64,000 bases of DNA from an uncultured Bacteroidota bacterium (GTDB lineage Bacteria > Bacteroidota > Bacteroidia > Bacteroidales > VadinHA17), in contig CAIJYD010000054.1 in assembly GCA_903824785.1 (NCBI GenBank), positions 1 to 64,000 of the forward strand, given 5' to 3'. The notes under the pieces were generated by a model. The model did not search any database. It had not been told where the DNA came from and worked only from the letters and a program-made list of their open reading frames with translations. The stretch's first letter is position 1, and the number at the start of each line of letters is the position of its first letter. A program made the translations under genes and the position numbers. This document shows, in pieces, positions 1-8,074 of this stretch.

Positions 1-3
1 ACC

Positions 4-53
4 TTAGCTGCATTGAATAAAGGAAGGTACCTTCCTTTATTCAATGCAGCTAA
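4..53. repeat. 50-bp perfect palindrome
   Basis: Positions 4-28 are the exact reverse complement of 29-53, with the centre at GGTACC and no unpaired spacer. The match stops at both ends (C at 3 faces C at 54). As RNA it would fold into a 23-bp stem with a GUAC loop. No U-tract follows on the plus strand, so it is not a classical intrinsic terminator. It may be a bidirectional terminator, a protein-binding site, or an inverted-read artefact at a contig end, since it lies at the very edge of the window. Confidence 0.85.
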
Positions 54-278
54 CAACAAACAACAAGAATCTTTTTATCTTTATCGAGTGATATATTATT
101 TAACTGAAATGGTGGTATATAATTGAATTGAAATTTACAAAAATAACAGGGATGGCGGTAATTAAGCTTTCCCGCTTATAAAACCTTAAAAAAAACAATA
201 ATTATTCTTAAATGGTTGTAACTGATCTCATTCTCTCTTACCTTTAAATAATTATTTTTACATAAATTGTAAAAACAA

Positions 279-977
279 ATGGCATTACAAATTGTGACTT
301 TAATAATTATAGTCGCATTAATGGGTTATATAGTTTATCTCCAGATCCAGCTGGCTAAAAAAAATATTTTTATTGAATCAACAGTAAAAAGATTATCGGG
401 TATTGAAAAGAGCCGGAGCATGGATGAAATGATGACTTTTCTTCAGGAAATACAGAGAAAAAGCCAGTTCAGCTCTTTTTTTTATGATAAGTTGCTGGAA
501 GACAATACAATAAATTTTATCCTTGAAAATGACAAAAACGTTAAAATTTTTATGCATTACACAAAGGAGAGAGCTGATGCAATAAACATTCTGAAAGAGG
601 GTTTTCTTTTTGCCGACTCATTCTATAAAACCGCTCTCCCCGTTTTCAGAGACCGGTTAGATCTAATCATTAAACATAACAGCAGAAAATCTTTTGGCGA
701 TTATCTTATTATTATCAGCATATCAAATGACATCGTTAATTTCTATTCAATGGAACTGGAGAAAGCCGGTATCAGAAACTTCTCTTTCGAAAATGTGTTA
801 ACGGAGACTCTCCCCTCCGAAAATGAAAACTCCGATCCTGTATATCAGTTGTCTCCATGCTTTATTAAAGGTTATATTAACCACAGGACAGGGGAAATTG
901 TTAAAAACACAGAATTTGATCCATTTTATAATTCACCTGCATTCATGAAAAACATTAAACTTCTCAAAAAAAAATAA
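279..977 (+). CDS. Membrane-anchored protein of unknown function, possible ADP-ribosyltransferase-like fold
   Basis: The 232-residue protein starts with a hydrophobic segment (about residues 4-22) followed by a basic, helical stretch, so it is probably a single-pass inner-membrane protein with a cytoplasmic domain. The soluble part contains MHYTKERADAINILKEGF, then GDYLIIISIS, and near the C-terminus SPCFIKGYINHRTGEI. The order H-[YT]-T, helix ending in GF, and a late IKGYI strand is reminiscent of ART-fold proteins such as DarT-like or KptA-like enzymes. This is an inference from motif shape only, and no catalytic Glu can be assigned. It is not obviously in an operon; the next gene starts 69 bases downstream behind its own promoter-like motif. 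Confidence 0.6.
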   Translation: MALQIVTLIIIVALMGYIVYLQIQLAKKNIFIESTVKRLSGIEKSRSMDEMMTFLQEIQRKSQFSSFFYDKLLEDNTINFILENDKNVKIFMHYTKERADAINILKEGFLFADSFYKTALPVFRDRLDLIIKHNSRKSFGDYLIIISISNDIVNFYSMELEKAGIRNFSFENVLTETLPSENENSDPVYQLSPCFIKGYINHRTGEIVKNTEFDPFYNSPAFMKNIKLLKKK

Positions 978-1015
978 AGAAGGCTTGTGTCTTTTAATGA
1001 TAAAAAAGTAATAAT

Positions 1016-1023
1016 TATATTTG
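1016..1023 (+). promoter_or_regulatory. Bacteroidota -7 box upstream of secreted protein gene
   Basis: TATATTTG matches the Bacteroidota primary-sigma -7 consensus TAnnTTTG exactly and lies 22 bases before the ATG at 1046. No well-spaced -33 TTTG is present; the nearest TTG is 28 bases upstream. Confidence 0.4.
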
Positions 1024-1045
1024 AAATTAAATTAAAGCAGAAAAC

Positions 1046-2098
1046 ATGAAAAAGCCAATACTCATTTTACTGTCGTTTTGCTTAATAATGGCAATTCCGG
1101 CTACAGCACAGAAAGGCGGACTGTTAAAAAAAGTTGCCAATTCAATGACCAATGAGCTTCTCGGGAAACCTGAAAATCCAAACCAGGGTCCGGAACCGAC
1201 TTGCGAATGCGACCAGCCAGTCCTTGTCATGAATATGGGAGGAAAATTAAAGCTTGATTATAAAGAACTGTCCATCAGCATAACAGATGATGGCCGGATA
1301 CTTGCAAAACATGTGGGATCCGATGAATACTATGTTGTTAAGGATGGGGTAACTCAGGGCCCCTACAAATCAGGAGATCCTCGAATCAAAGGGTTTGATA
1401 TTGTTAATGATGAAGTCCCTGAAGGTGTGGACCAATGGGTTTTTAAATATAAAGAGTATATCTCAAAACAGGGTGAAGAATATCTCATTACATTCGGGGG
1501 TAAAACCTACGGCCCGTATGCACTGATTCAGAATTTCGTTGTAACAAGAAGCAAAGAAAAATTTGCTGCAATTGTGACTGAAGATCTGTTAATTACCCGG
1601 GATCTGGCAAAGAGGATGGAGGAGGCAATGAAGAATGCCAAAACTGATCAGGAAAAGATGGACATTTCAATGCAATATGCTCAGGAAATGTCGAACAATA
1701 TGGGACAGGGAAATAAAAAATTAGACATAAATCCGAAGCTGGTTACTAACGTCCCGGGCGCAACCTACGATCCCATGGAAACTATCGGAGGAAACTTAAA
1801 CAGTAAAATGAAATATGACGAAATCCTGGTTTCCGTTTACGATAAAGTCTTCGATCTCCAGAGTAAGACGCTCCTGACTGTCAGAACTGATATACTCGGG
1901 ATTGGTGACCTTTTTATTAATACAACAAACACAAAATATGCTGCTCAGGGTTACGGTAACCTTACCTTCAGCGACAATACAAAACTGGCAGGACTTTTTA
2001 ATCCCATGCTGATAAAAGTCGATGGCAAAATTTACCTTGCTTATATGTACTATTCTCCAAAGAAGAATTCAATAATGCAATGTAAAATTCCGTTCTAG
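1046..2098 (+). CDS. Secreted protein of unknown function
   Basis: This 350-residue protein has an N-terminal signal peptide (MKKPILILLSFCLIMAIPATAQ) and is probably exported to the periplasm or cell surface. The mature part has a short CECDQP segment, then repeated beta-rich pieces of the type YYVVKDGVTQGPYKSGD and ITFGGKTYGPYALIQ, which recall WG/GPY-like beta repeats. A charged helical stretch (about residues 185-220, RMEEAMKNAKTDQEKMDISMQYAQEM) separates these from a second beta-rich half. I do not recognise the family and assign no function. It stands alone, with non-coding sequence on both sides. Confidence 0.75.
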   Translation: MKKPILILLSFCLIMAIPATAQKGGLLKKVANSMTNELLGKPENPNQGPEPTCECDQPVLVMNMGGKLKLDYKELSISITDDGRILAKHVGSDEYYVVKDGVTQGPYKSGDPRIKGFDIVNDEVPEGVDQWVFKYKEYISKQGEEYLITFGGKTYGPYALIQNFVVTRSKEKFAAIVTEDLLITRDLAKRMEEAMKNAKTDQEKMDISMQYAQEMSNNMGQGNKKLDINPKLVTNVPGATYDPMETIGGNLNSKMKYDEILVSVYDKVFDLQSKTLLTVRTDILGIGDLFINTTNTKYAAQGYGNLTFSDNTKLAGLFNPMLIKVDGKIYLAYMYYSPKKNSIMQCKIPF

Positions 2099-2157
2099 AA
2101 TTATTGTAAAAATAGACCAGATTAACTTTAAAGGCTGTAAAAATTCTATTCAAAGAT

Positions 2158-2240
2158 CGCAAAGAAACAGAGATGTTAATTCTTACTTTGCGTTCTTCTC
2201 TGCCGTAGCAAAAGCAAAGGCGGGCTTATCATACTTTGCG
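2158..2240. repeat. CGCAAAG / CTTTGCG intergenic inverted repeats
   Basis: CGCAAAG at 2158-2164 is repeated in inverted form as CTTTGCG at 2186-2192 and again at 2234-2240. Short CGCAAAG/CTTTGCG inverted repeats are common between Bacteroidota genes. It sits directly in front of the uncertain start of the next gene and may have removed or separated its original 5' end. Confidence 0.45.
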
Positions 2241-2264
2241 GTTAATAAACTTTTTGCGTCAAGA

Positions 2265-2963
2265 GTGTTGCTCACTCTTTTTTTCATATCAGGAATCGTG
2301 AATCCTTCTGCTTCTCAGTCTGTTAACTATGAGAAAATCTTTGGAGAAGGATGGAAAAAGGCTCTCTCATTTGAAAAGGAAAACAGGAGCTGGATGGAAC
2401 CGCTTCTTTCAAAAAACAACATCTCTTATCCTGTCGCTATTGCCGTCATCTTCCCTGAACTGGTTCGCTATTCCGCATTGCGCGACAAGATGGAAGTTAC
2501 ATTGCTCAAGGCTCTTTACATAAATCTTGGCGAAGATTATGCAAACTTTTCGATTGGCCAGTTCCAGATGAAACCATCATTTGCTGAAATGATCCGCTCC
2601 CAGACGCGTGATGCAATGGGGAAAAAATCAGAAATAATTTTTAAAAGAAGATCTGAATATGATAATATCTACAGTTTCCGCAGTGATATTGTTTCAGATC
2701 TTGAAGACCCCAAGACTCAATTCAATTACCTCATTGTATTCCTTAAAATCTGTGAAAAAAAATACAGAACCAACAGGAAAGATGAAACCGAAATGGTGAA
2801 ATTTCTTGCTACGGCATATAATTACGGAATTGGCAAAAGTGAGGCCCGGATAGAAAGCATGATTGATAAAAAATTCTTTAACACCAAACTTTTTAAGACT
2901 GAAAATTATTCATATGCCGATGTTTCATTATTCTGGTATAAACAATATACATCAGGAAAATAA
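2265..2963 (+). CDS. Secreted lysozyme-like / transglycosylase-like protein
   Basis: About 200 mature residues with a lysozyme-like pattern: a candidate catalytic Glu in FPELVRYS followed by FSIGQFQMKPSFAEM, which resembles the G-x-x-Q-x-x-x-[ST] signature of the SLT/goose-lysozyme fold, and a late ATAYNYGIG segment. It would cleave peptidoglycan in the periplasm. The start is problematic. There is no ATG, and the first usable codon is GTG at 2265, giving a hydrophobic leader MLLTLFFISGIVNPSASQ that lacks the usual basic n-region. The start also lies inside a hairpin (AAGAGTG 2261-2267, CACTCTT 2273-2279) followed by Ts. The open frame continues upstream without an ATG through the CTTTGCG repeats. 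The function call is by motif resemblance only. Confidence 0.6.
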   Translation: MLLTLFFISGIVNPSASQSVNYEKIFGEGWKKALSFEKENRSWMEPLLSKNNISYPVAIAVIFPELVRYSALRDKMEVTLLKALYINLGEDYANFSIGQFQMKPSFAEMIRSQTRDAMGKKSEIIFKRRSEYDNIYSFRSDIVSDLEDPKTQFNYLIVFLKICEKKYRTNRKDETEMVKFLATAYNYGIGKSEARIESMIDKKFFNTKLFKTENYSYADVSLFWYKQYTSGK

Positions 2964-2987
2964 GAATATTCCAGGGATCTCTCCAAT

Positions 2988-3018
2988 TTTGGACATCTCT
3001 GTTTTTCTGCTAATTTTG
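2988..3018 (+). promoter_or_regulatory. Canonical Bacteroidota promoter for the GH92 gene
   Basis: TTTG at 2988-2991, then exactly 19 bases, then TAATTTTG at 3011-3018. Both boxes and the spacing match the Bacteroidota -33 / -7 consensus (TTTG, N19-21, TAnnTTTG). The ATG of the GH92 gene follows 29 bases downstream, leaving room for a short 5' leader. Confidence 0.7.
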
Positions 3019-3047
3019 AAAAAAAATAAACCATATATCAAATAAAT

Positions 3048-5408
3048 ATGAAGAAGATTTTTAGCCTGTTGATGCTTTCAGCTCTTATTTGCCTATCCGC
3101 AATCTCCTGCAAAACCAACAATAACACCGGTTCAGAGGTGGAAGATTATACAGGTTTTGTTGACCCTTTAATTGGAACAGCACATTGCAGATGGTTTCAC
3201 GTCGCCCCTGGGGCCAATCCGTTCGGAATGGCAAAACCCGGCCCCTCAACCGACGGGCATTTAGGTAACCTGAGCGGATGGGAAGCTGTTGGTTACGACT
3301 TCAGACATACCTCAATTGAAGGATTTCCGAATTTTCACGAATTTCAGGTTGGTGGCGTCGTTTTTATGCCAACAAACGGCGAACTTAAAACAATACCAGG
3401 GGCCATTGATTCTTCAAGTGCTGGGTACCGCTCGTTTTTTGATAAAAAAGATGAGATTATACATCCCGGATACTATTCTGTTATACTTAAAAAATATGGA
3501 ATTAAAGCAGAAGTAACATCAACCAGCAGAGTTAGTTACCACCGCTATACATTCCCTGCAGGCAAACAGTCGCATATATTATTCGATATCGGAAATAAAC
3601 AGGGTGAAAGTGGTGAGGTAAAAGATGCAAAAGTCACTTTAACTTCAGAAGGAAGGATTGAAGGATTCGTTGAGACATTTCCGGAATATGTAAAAAAATA
3701 CCAGACCGGGGCAGTTGTCAGAATGTATTTTTCTGCCGATATTGACAGGAAGCCGGAATCGTTCGGCATATTTCATGGTTCAGTTACTGAACCGGGTAAA
3801 AATGAAGCTACCGGCATTGGCGCAGGCCTTTATCTCAATTACTCAACAACTGAAAATGAAAGTATTACAATAAAAGCCGGTCTCTCATACACTTCTGTTG
3901 AAAATGCAAGGCTCAACCTTGAGGCCGAAGCAACAAACCTGAGCTTTGATGAAGCTAAAGATCAGGCTCATAATAACTGGAACTCTTTTCTCGGCAGAAT
4001 ACGTGTTGAAGGAAAAATAAAGAACGATAAAGTAAAGTTCTATACCGGTCTCTATCATGCTTTGTTGGGCCGGGGTCTGGCAAGTGATGTAAATGGGGCA
4101 TATCCAAAAAACGACGGGACTGTCGGACAGATCCCGCTCGGACCTGATAATAAACCTTTACACAATTTTTATAATACTGATGCTGTCTGGGGTGGACAAT
4201 GGAACCTTATACAACTCTGGGCACTGGCTTATCCGGAATATCTTACCGACTTTATTAAAACACATTTAATTGTTTACAGCGATGCCGGATGGCTGGGAGA
4301 TGGTCTGGCAAACAGCAAATATGTCTCAGGAGTGGGCACAAACCAGGTTCCTCTTGCAATAGTTGCAGCATATATGTGCGGGATAAGAGATTTCGATATC
4401 AGCAAAGGGTATGAAGCTTCACTGAAAAACGAGATAACCTCCGAAAACCGGATTTTCGGGGCCGGCAAGATGGATGTGGGGAAGTTTGTTAAATACGGAT
4501 ATGTGCCATATATAGACAGCATGGGTGGCTCCGACGAATTATGGAGATTTTCATGTTCGCATACACTGGAATATTCTTACACTTCCTATGCCGTTGCGCA
4601 GATGGCAAAAGCTCTTGGGAAAGAGGAGGATTACAACATGCTGATGAAAATGTCAAAAGGGTGGGAAAATATTTTTCATCCTGTAAGAAAACTTATGTGG
4701 CCAAAGCTTGAGAATGGTAAGTTTTTTGAAGAATTTGATGCTTCACAACCTCACAATGGATTTCAGGAAGGTAATGCTTTTCAATATTCATTTTATGTGC
4801 CACACGATCCTGAAGGAATAGTTTCGAAACTTGGAAAAGATGAATTTAACATTCGCCTCGACAGTATTTTCTTAATTTCCCAGAAAGATCTTTTTGGAGG
4901 AGGGAAAGTGATAAGTGCTTTTGCCGGTATTATGAAACCTTACAACCACGGGAACCAGCCCTGCCTCCATACCTCCTGGCTGTTCAACCACTCAGAGATG
5001 CCTTCAAAGACTCAGAAATGGGTGAGAGCGATATCCAGAGACTTTTATGGAACAGAAGGAATTCATGGTTATGGTTTTGGGCAGGACGAGGATCAGGGTC
5101 AGCTCGGGGCATGGTTTGTTATGGCAGGAATAGGTCTTTTTGATGTGAAAGGGTTAACAGATACCGATCCGGCATTTGGAATAGGAAGTCCACTTTTTGA
5201 TAAGATTACAATCGACCTTAACAGCAAGTATTATTCAGGAAAACAGTTTGTAATTGAAACCGAAAATAACAGCCCTGATAACTTTTACATTCAGTCAATG
5301 TCTGTAAATGGTAGCGATCTGACAAAAACTTTCATTCCGTTTTCTTCAGTTACCAGCGGGGGTAAAATGGTCATTAAAATGGGAAACACTCCAAAGAACA
5401 GTTACTAA
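3048..5408 (+). CDS. GH92 family alpha-mannosidase-like lipoprotein
   Basis: The 786-residue protein has a lipoprotein signal with lipobox LSAISC (Cys21), so it is probably lipid-anchored. The mature sequence opens with FVDPLIGT, the hallmark of GH92, followed by the N-terminal beta-sandwich and the (alpha/alpha)6 domain with DAVWGGQWNLIQLWALAYPE and GVGTNQVPLAI. GH92 enzymes are calcium-dependent exo-alpha-mannosidases that invert configuration. The catalytic-base region appears as GFGQDEDQGQLGAW, in place of the usual GNDDxG. The segment that normally reads HGNEP reads HGNQP, placing Gln637 where characterised family members have the general-acid Glu. Family knowledge links such a Gln to mannose-1-phosphate substrates, where protonation of the leaving group is not needed. 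That specificity is an inference. It has its own promoter and faces the MFS gene convergently. Confidence 0.9.
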   Translation: MKKIFSLLMLSALICLSAISCKTNNNTGSEVEDYTGFVDPLIGTAHCRWFHVAPGANPFGMAKPGPSTDGHLGNLSGWEAVGYDFRHTSIEGFPNFHEFQVGGVVFMPTNGELKTIPGAIDSSSAGYRSFFDKKDEIIHPGYYSVILKKYGIKAEVTSTSRVSYHRYTFPAGKQSHILFDIGNKQGESGEVKDAKVTLTSEGRIEGFVETFPEYVKKYQTGAVVRMYFSADIDRKPESFGIFHGSVTEPGKNEATGIGAGLYLNYSTTENESITIKAGLSYTSVENARLNLEAEATNLSFDEAKDQAHNNWNSFLGRIRVEGKIKNDKVKFYTGLYHALLGRGLASDVNGAYPKNDGTVGQIPLGPDNKPLHNFYNTDAVWGGQWNLIQLWALAYPEYLTDFIKTHLIVYSDAGWLGDGLANSKYVSGVGTNQVPLAIVAAYMCGIRDFDISKGYEASLKNEITSENRIFGAGKMDVGKFVKYGYVPYIDSMGGSDELWRFSCSHTLEYSYTSYAVAQMAKALGKEEDYNMLMKMSKGWENIFHPVRKLMWPKLENGKFFEEFDASQPHNGFQEGNAFQYSFYVPHDPEGIVSKLGKDEFNIRLDSIFLISQKDLFGGGKVISAFAGIMKPYNHGNQPCLHTSWLFNHSEMPSKTQKWVRAISRDFYGTEGIHGYGFGQDEDQGQLGAWFVMAGIGLFDVKGLTDTDPAFGIGSPLFDKITIDLNSKYYSGKQFVIETENNSPDNFYIQSMSVNGSDLTKTFIPFSSVTSGGKMVIKMGNTPKNSY

Positions 5409-5479
5409 CCTGTTTTTTGTATGTAATTGATTGATTAACTTTTAAGCCATTGTATGTGAGATCTTTCTTCAGGGAGCAA

Positions 5480-6727
5480 TCAATCGTCCACTCTGTCGGT
5501 TACCAGAGGCTTTAGTGTTGTAAGAAGTAGAATGACAGCCAGTGCTACAGGAATTGCCAGTAAAGCCAGGTCGGGCCCTAGCCTGCCCGCATCGGTCGAT
5601 TTACCAAGCCAGCTGGTAATAAAGGCTCCGGCAAAAACCCCTGTCATATTCATCAGCCCATAACCGGCTGCCCGATGACGCGACGACACAAACTGACAAA
5701 GGATGGGCATATTATTAGCATCAAACATCCCAAAGCCAATTCCGAACAGTATACCACCTCCCACTATACTTATCAGACCATTTCCAAAGCCAATAAGCAA
5801 CAAAGCGGGTATTGTAAGTGATAATCCGATGGCTCCTGTAAAAATTCTGCCCCGAAGGTTATGCAAAATCCACCGGTCTGCAACTATCCCCCCTGCAATG
5901 ACTCCCGGGAAAGAAGAAAAAGCAATTGTAATTGTACTTAATGGCCCCGCTTTTGACATATCGATACCAAGACTCTCAGAAAAGAGTGTCGGGAGCCAGT
6001 TTTTTATTGCCCATCCCGGGAAACTGGGCGCGGCAAAATAGAATAAAATTACCCAGAAGCTGGTTGTTCCCAGCAACATCCCAAGGCTGTACTTAACCGA
6101 TCCGATTCCTGTTCTGTTAATCCCGCTTTTTTCTGGAACGGTATCAGAAATTCTTTTTTCATGTAAAAACAGTATCAGTACTGCACTGTACAGGATTCCA
6201 ATGAGCCCGAAACTTTGAAATGCCAGTTGCCACGACCAGGCATGGGCAACAGTAGCACCAAAACCTCCAAGCGCCTGTCCCATATAGAGTCCGGTCATAT
6301 GAATACCAACTGCAAGCGAGCGGGTGTTTCCACGATGGTAATCGGCAATTAATGCCAGTCCTGCCGGAATATACAATGCTTCGCTTACACCCATAACACC
6401 CCGCAAAACATACAACTGTCCAAAAGTTGTTGCAAAACCCATCCCAAGAGTAACAGATGACCAGACCCCCAGGCTGCCAACAATGAGCCATTTGCGGTTT
6501 ATACGGTCGGCAATCAGTCCGGCCATTGGTGACATTAGTCCATAGATCCATAAGAACACAGCCATAAGACGACCAAAGTTTTCGGCCGTTTCAAGCTCAC
6601 GGATGTCGCCCATAATTGCAACTTTCATCGTAGAAAGCATCTGGCGATCCATGTAATTCAGCAGTGCAACAACCCAAAGAAGAGCCACAACCAGCCAGGG
6701 ATACCAATGTTTTTCCTTTATCTGCAT
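5480..6727 (-). CDS. nanT: MFS transporter, probable sialic acid importer
   Basis: 415 residues with about 12 hydrophobic segments and the MFS signature NYMDRQMLSTM in helix 1, plus GLIADRINRKWLIVGS between helices 2 and 3. This is typical of the anion:cation symporter / sialate-hexuronate branch. It is read after the sialate lyase gene with a 39-base gap, which is the nanL-nanT arrangement known from Bacteroides. It should import free N-acetylneuraminate across the inner membrane by proton symport for cleavage by the lyase. The substrate is inferred from context; hexuronate or another anionic sugar is the main alternative. Confidence 0.75.
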   Translation of the reverse strand: MQIKEKHWYPWLVVALLWVVALLNYMDRQMLSTMKVAIMGDIRELETAENFGRLMAVFLWIYGLMSPMAGLIADRINRKWLIVGSLGVWSSVTLGMGFATTFGQLYVLRGVMGVSEALYIPAGLALIADYHRGNTRSLAVGIHMTGLYMGQALGGFGATVAHAWSWQLAFQSFGLIGILYSAVLILFLHEKRISDTVPEKSGINRTGIGSVKYSLGMLLGTTSFWVILFYFAAPSFPGWAIKNWLPTLFSESLGIDMSKAGPLSTITIAFSSFPGVIAGGIVADRWILHNLRGRIFTGAIGLSLTIPALLLIGFGNGLISIVGGGILFGIGFGMFDANNMPILCQFVSSRHRAAGYGLMNMTGVFAGAFITSWLGKSTDAGRLGPDLALLAIPVALAVILLLTTLKPLVTDRVDD

Positions 6728-6766
6728 AAATAGCCGGTTATTGTTGCCAGAGGGTTCATTAACTCT

Positions 6767-7693
6767 TTAGATTTTTGAGAACAGATGATCCATTTCAAGA
6801 AGTCTGACATCCTTTACAAAATCTTCATACATTTTATCCGACAAGTTTTTTACCGGCGTCCTGAACTTCCCGCAATCAATACCAATATATCTCATAAAAG
6901 CTTTCCCTGTGGCAATCCCCCCGTATTTCCCAAGCAGGGAAATCATGTTTATTGATATCTTCTGCATTCTTCTCGCCTCAGCAAGATCCCCGTCATCAAA
7001 GGCTTTAATAAGTTTCCGGTAAATAGGAGCGGCATAATTATAAGTGCTTCCAACAGCACCTTTTGCTCCTAGAACGAGTGCTGAAAGCATACATTCATCG
7101 CGCCCCCAGAGAATATCATATTTGCCATTCATAAAATCAAGACATGAAAAATAATCCATAAAATCCTCCTGGGTGAACTTTATTCCGGCGAAGTTCGGAA
7201 GCATAGCCGAAATCTTTTTGAGAAATCCCAGCATTGGCATATTTACACCTGTAAGGGCAGGGATATGATAAAAATATACTGCCATCCTTGGAACAGCCTC
7301 TCCGACCCTGGCAACAAATTCAGCCAGCTGGTTCTCATCAGACGGCTTAAAATAATAGGGAGCTACGATTGCTATTGCAGACAGCCCTTCATCATAAGAC
7401 TGCATGGCATTTTCAATACACTCTTCGGAGGATGTTCCCCCTACAAGGTTTATTATCCGTACAGCACCTCCTGATTTATAACATTCCGCCCATTTTGTTG
7501 TCTGAAGTTGCTTCTCCTTCTGGGTAAGCGAGGCCCCTTCACCGGTAGAACCGTTTATAAATATCCCGGACACGCCGTTTTTTTCAAGAAAGTCATAATA
7601 CTCCGGCACCATATCCAGAATTAATCTTCCATCTTTATCCAGCGGAGTAAATGTTGCTGCCACCAGTCCCTCAAATTTTTTAAATTCAAACAT
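6767..7693 (-). CDS. nanA: N-acetylneuraminate lyase (DapA-type aldolase)
   Basis: The 308-residue cytoplasmic class I aldolase cleaves N-acetylneuraminate to pyruvate and N-acetylmannosamine. It shows the family motif GSTGEG (residues 48-53), the conserved tyrosine in YFYHIPALTGV (Tyr142) and the Schiff-base lysine in GIKFTQED (Lys172). The segment YHIPALTGV and ALVLGAKGAVGSTYNY are closer to animal and Bacteroides sialate lyases than to dihydrodipicolinate synthase. It is the first gene of a two-gene minus-strand operon with the MFS transporter, and a GH33 sialidase lies 6.7 kb away. No NanE epimerase or NagA/NagB is in the window, so the rest of the pathway must be elsewhere. Confidence 0.88.
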   Translation of the reverse strand: MFEFKKFEGLVAATFTPLDKDGRLILDMVPEYYDFLEKNGVSGIFINGSTGEGASLTQKEKQLQTTKWAECYKSGGAVRIINLVGGTSSEECIENAMQSYDEGLSAIAIVAPYYFKPSDENQLAEFVARVGEAVPRMAVYFYHIPALTGVNMPMLGFLKKISAMLPNFAGIKFTQEDFMDYFSCLDFMNGKYDILWGRDECMLSALVLGAKGAVGSTYNYAAPIYRKLIKAFDDGDLAEARRMQKISINMISLLGKYGGIATGKAFMRYIGIDCGKFRTPVKNLSDKMYEDFVKDVRLLEMDHLFSKI

Positions 7694-8074
7694 CTTCTAT
7701 CGGTTAAAGTTTATTTTAAAACTATAGTCCTCCTGGTCTGCTGAGTGAAATTGAACTGCAGCAGGCATTGGGTCCGGCGAAATCTGTACGCTCGTAGGGG
7801 TTAACATTCATGAATGATCCTTATTTCCTGCAAAGTATATAATTTATTGAAGATACCGGTAGTAATCAGCCTTCAATTTTCAAAGTGAATAGCTGGTTGA
7901 GTTTTTATAAGGAACAACTTTATACTGGCAAGTGAACAGATGCACTGTCCATCAGTATTGTTACATTAAAAAAATCGAACCATGATGCTCTTCAGAATAA
8001 TTTTTTAACTTTAACAGCCTCTGAGAGCGATAATAGCAGGAATTGTTACCTTTAAACCATATACATATTTACCA
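7694..8074. other. Divergent intergenic region between nanA and the GH36-like gene
   Basis: About 380 bases between two divergent transcription units. TACCTTTA at 8047-8054 (plus strand) and TAGTTTTA about 30 bases before the nanA start (minus strand) are one-mismatch versions of the -7 box, without good -33 partners. No strong inverted repeat, riboswitch or ORF was seen. This is the likely place for operators controlling both operons. Confidence 0.4.
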
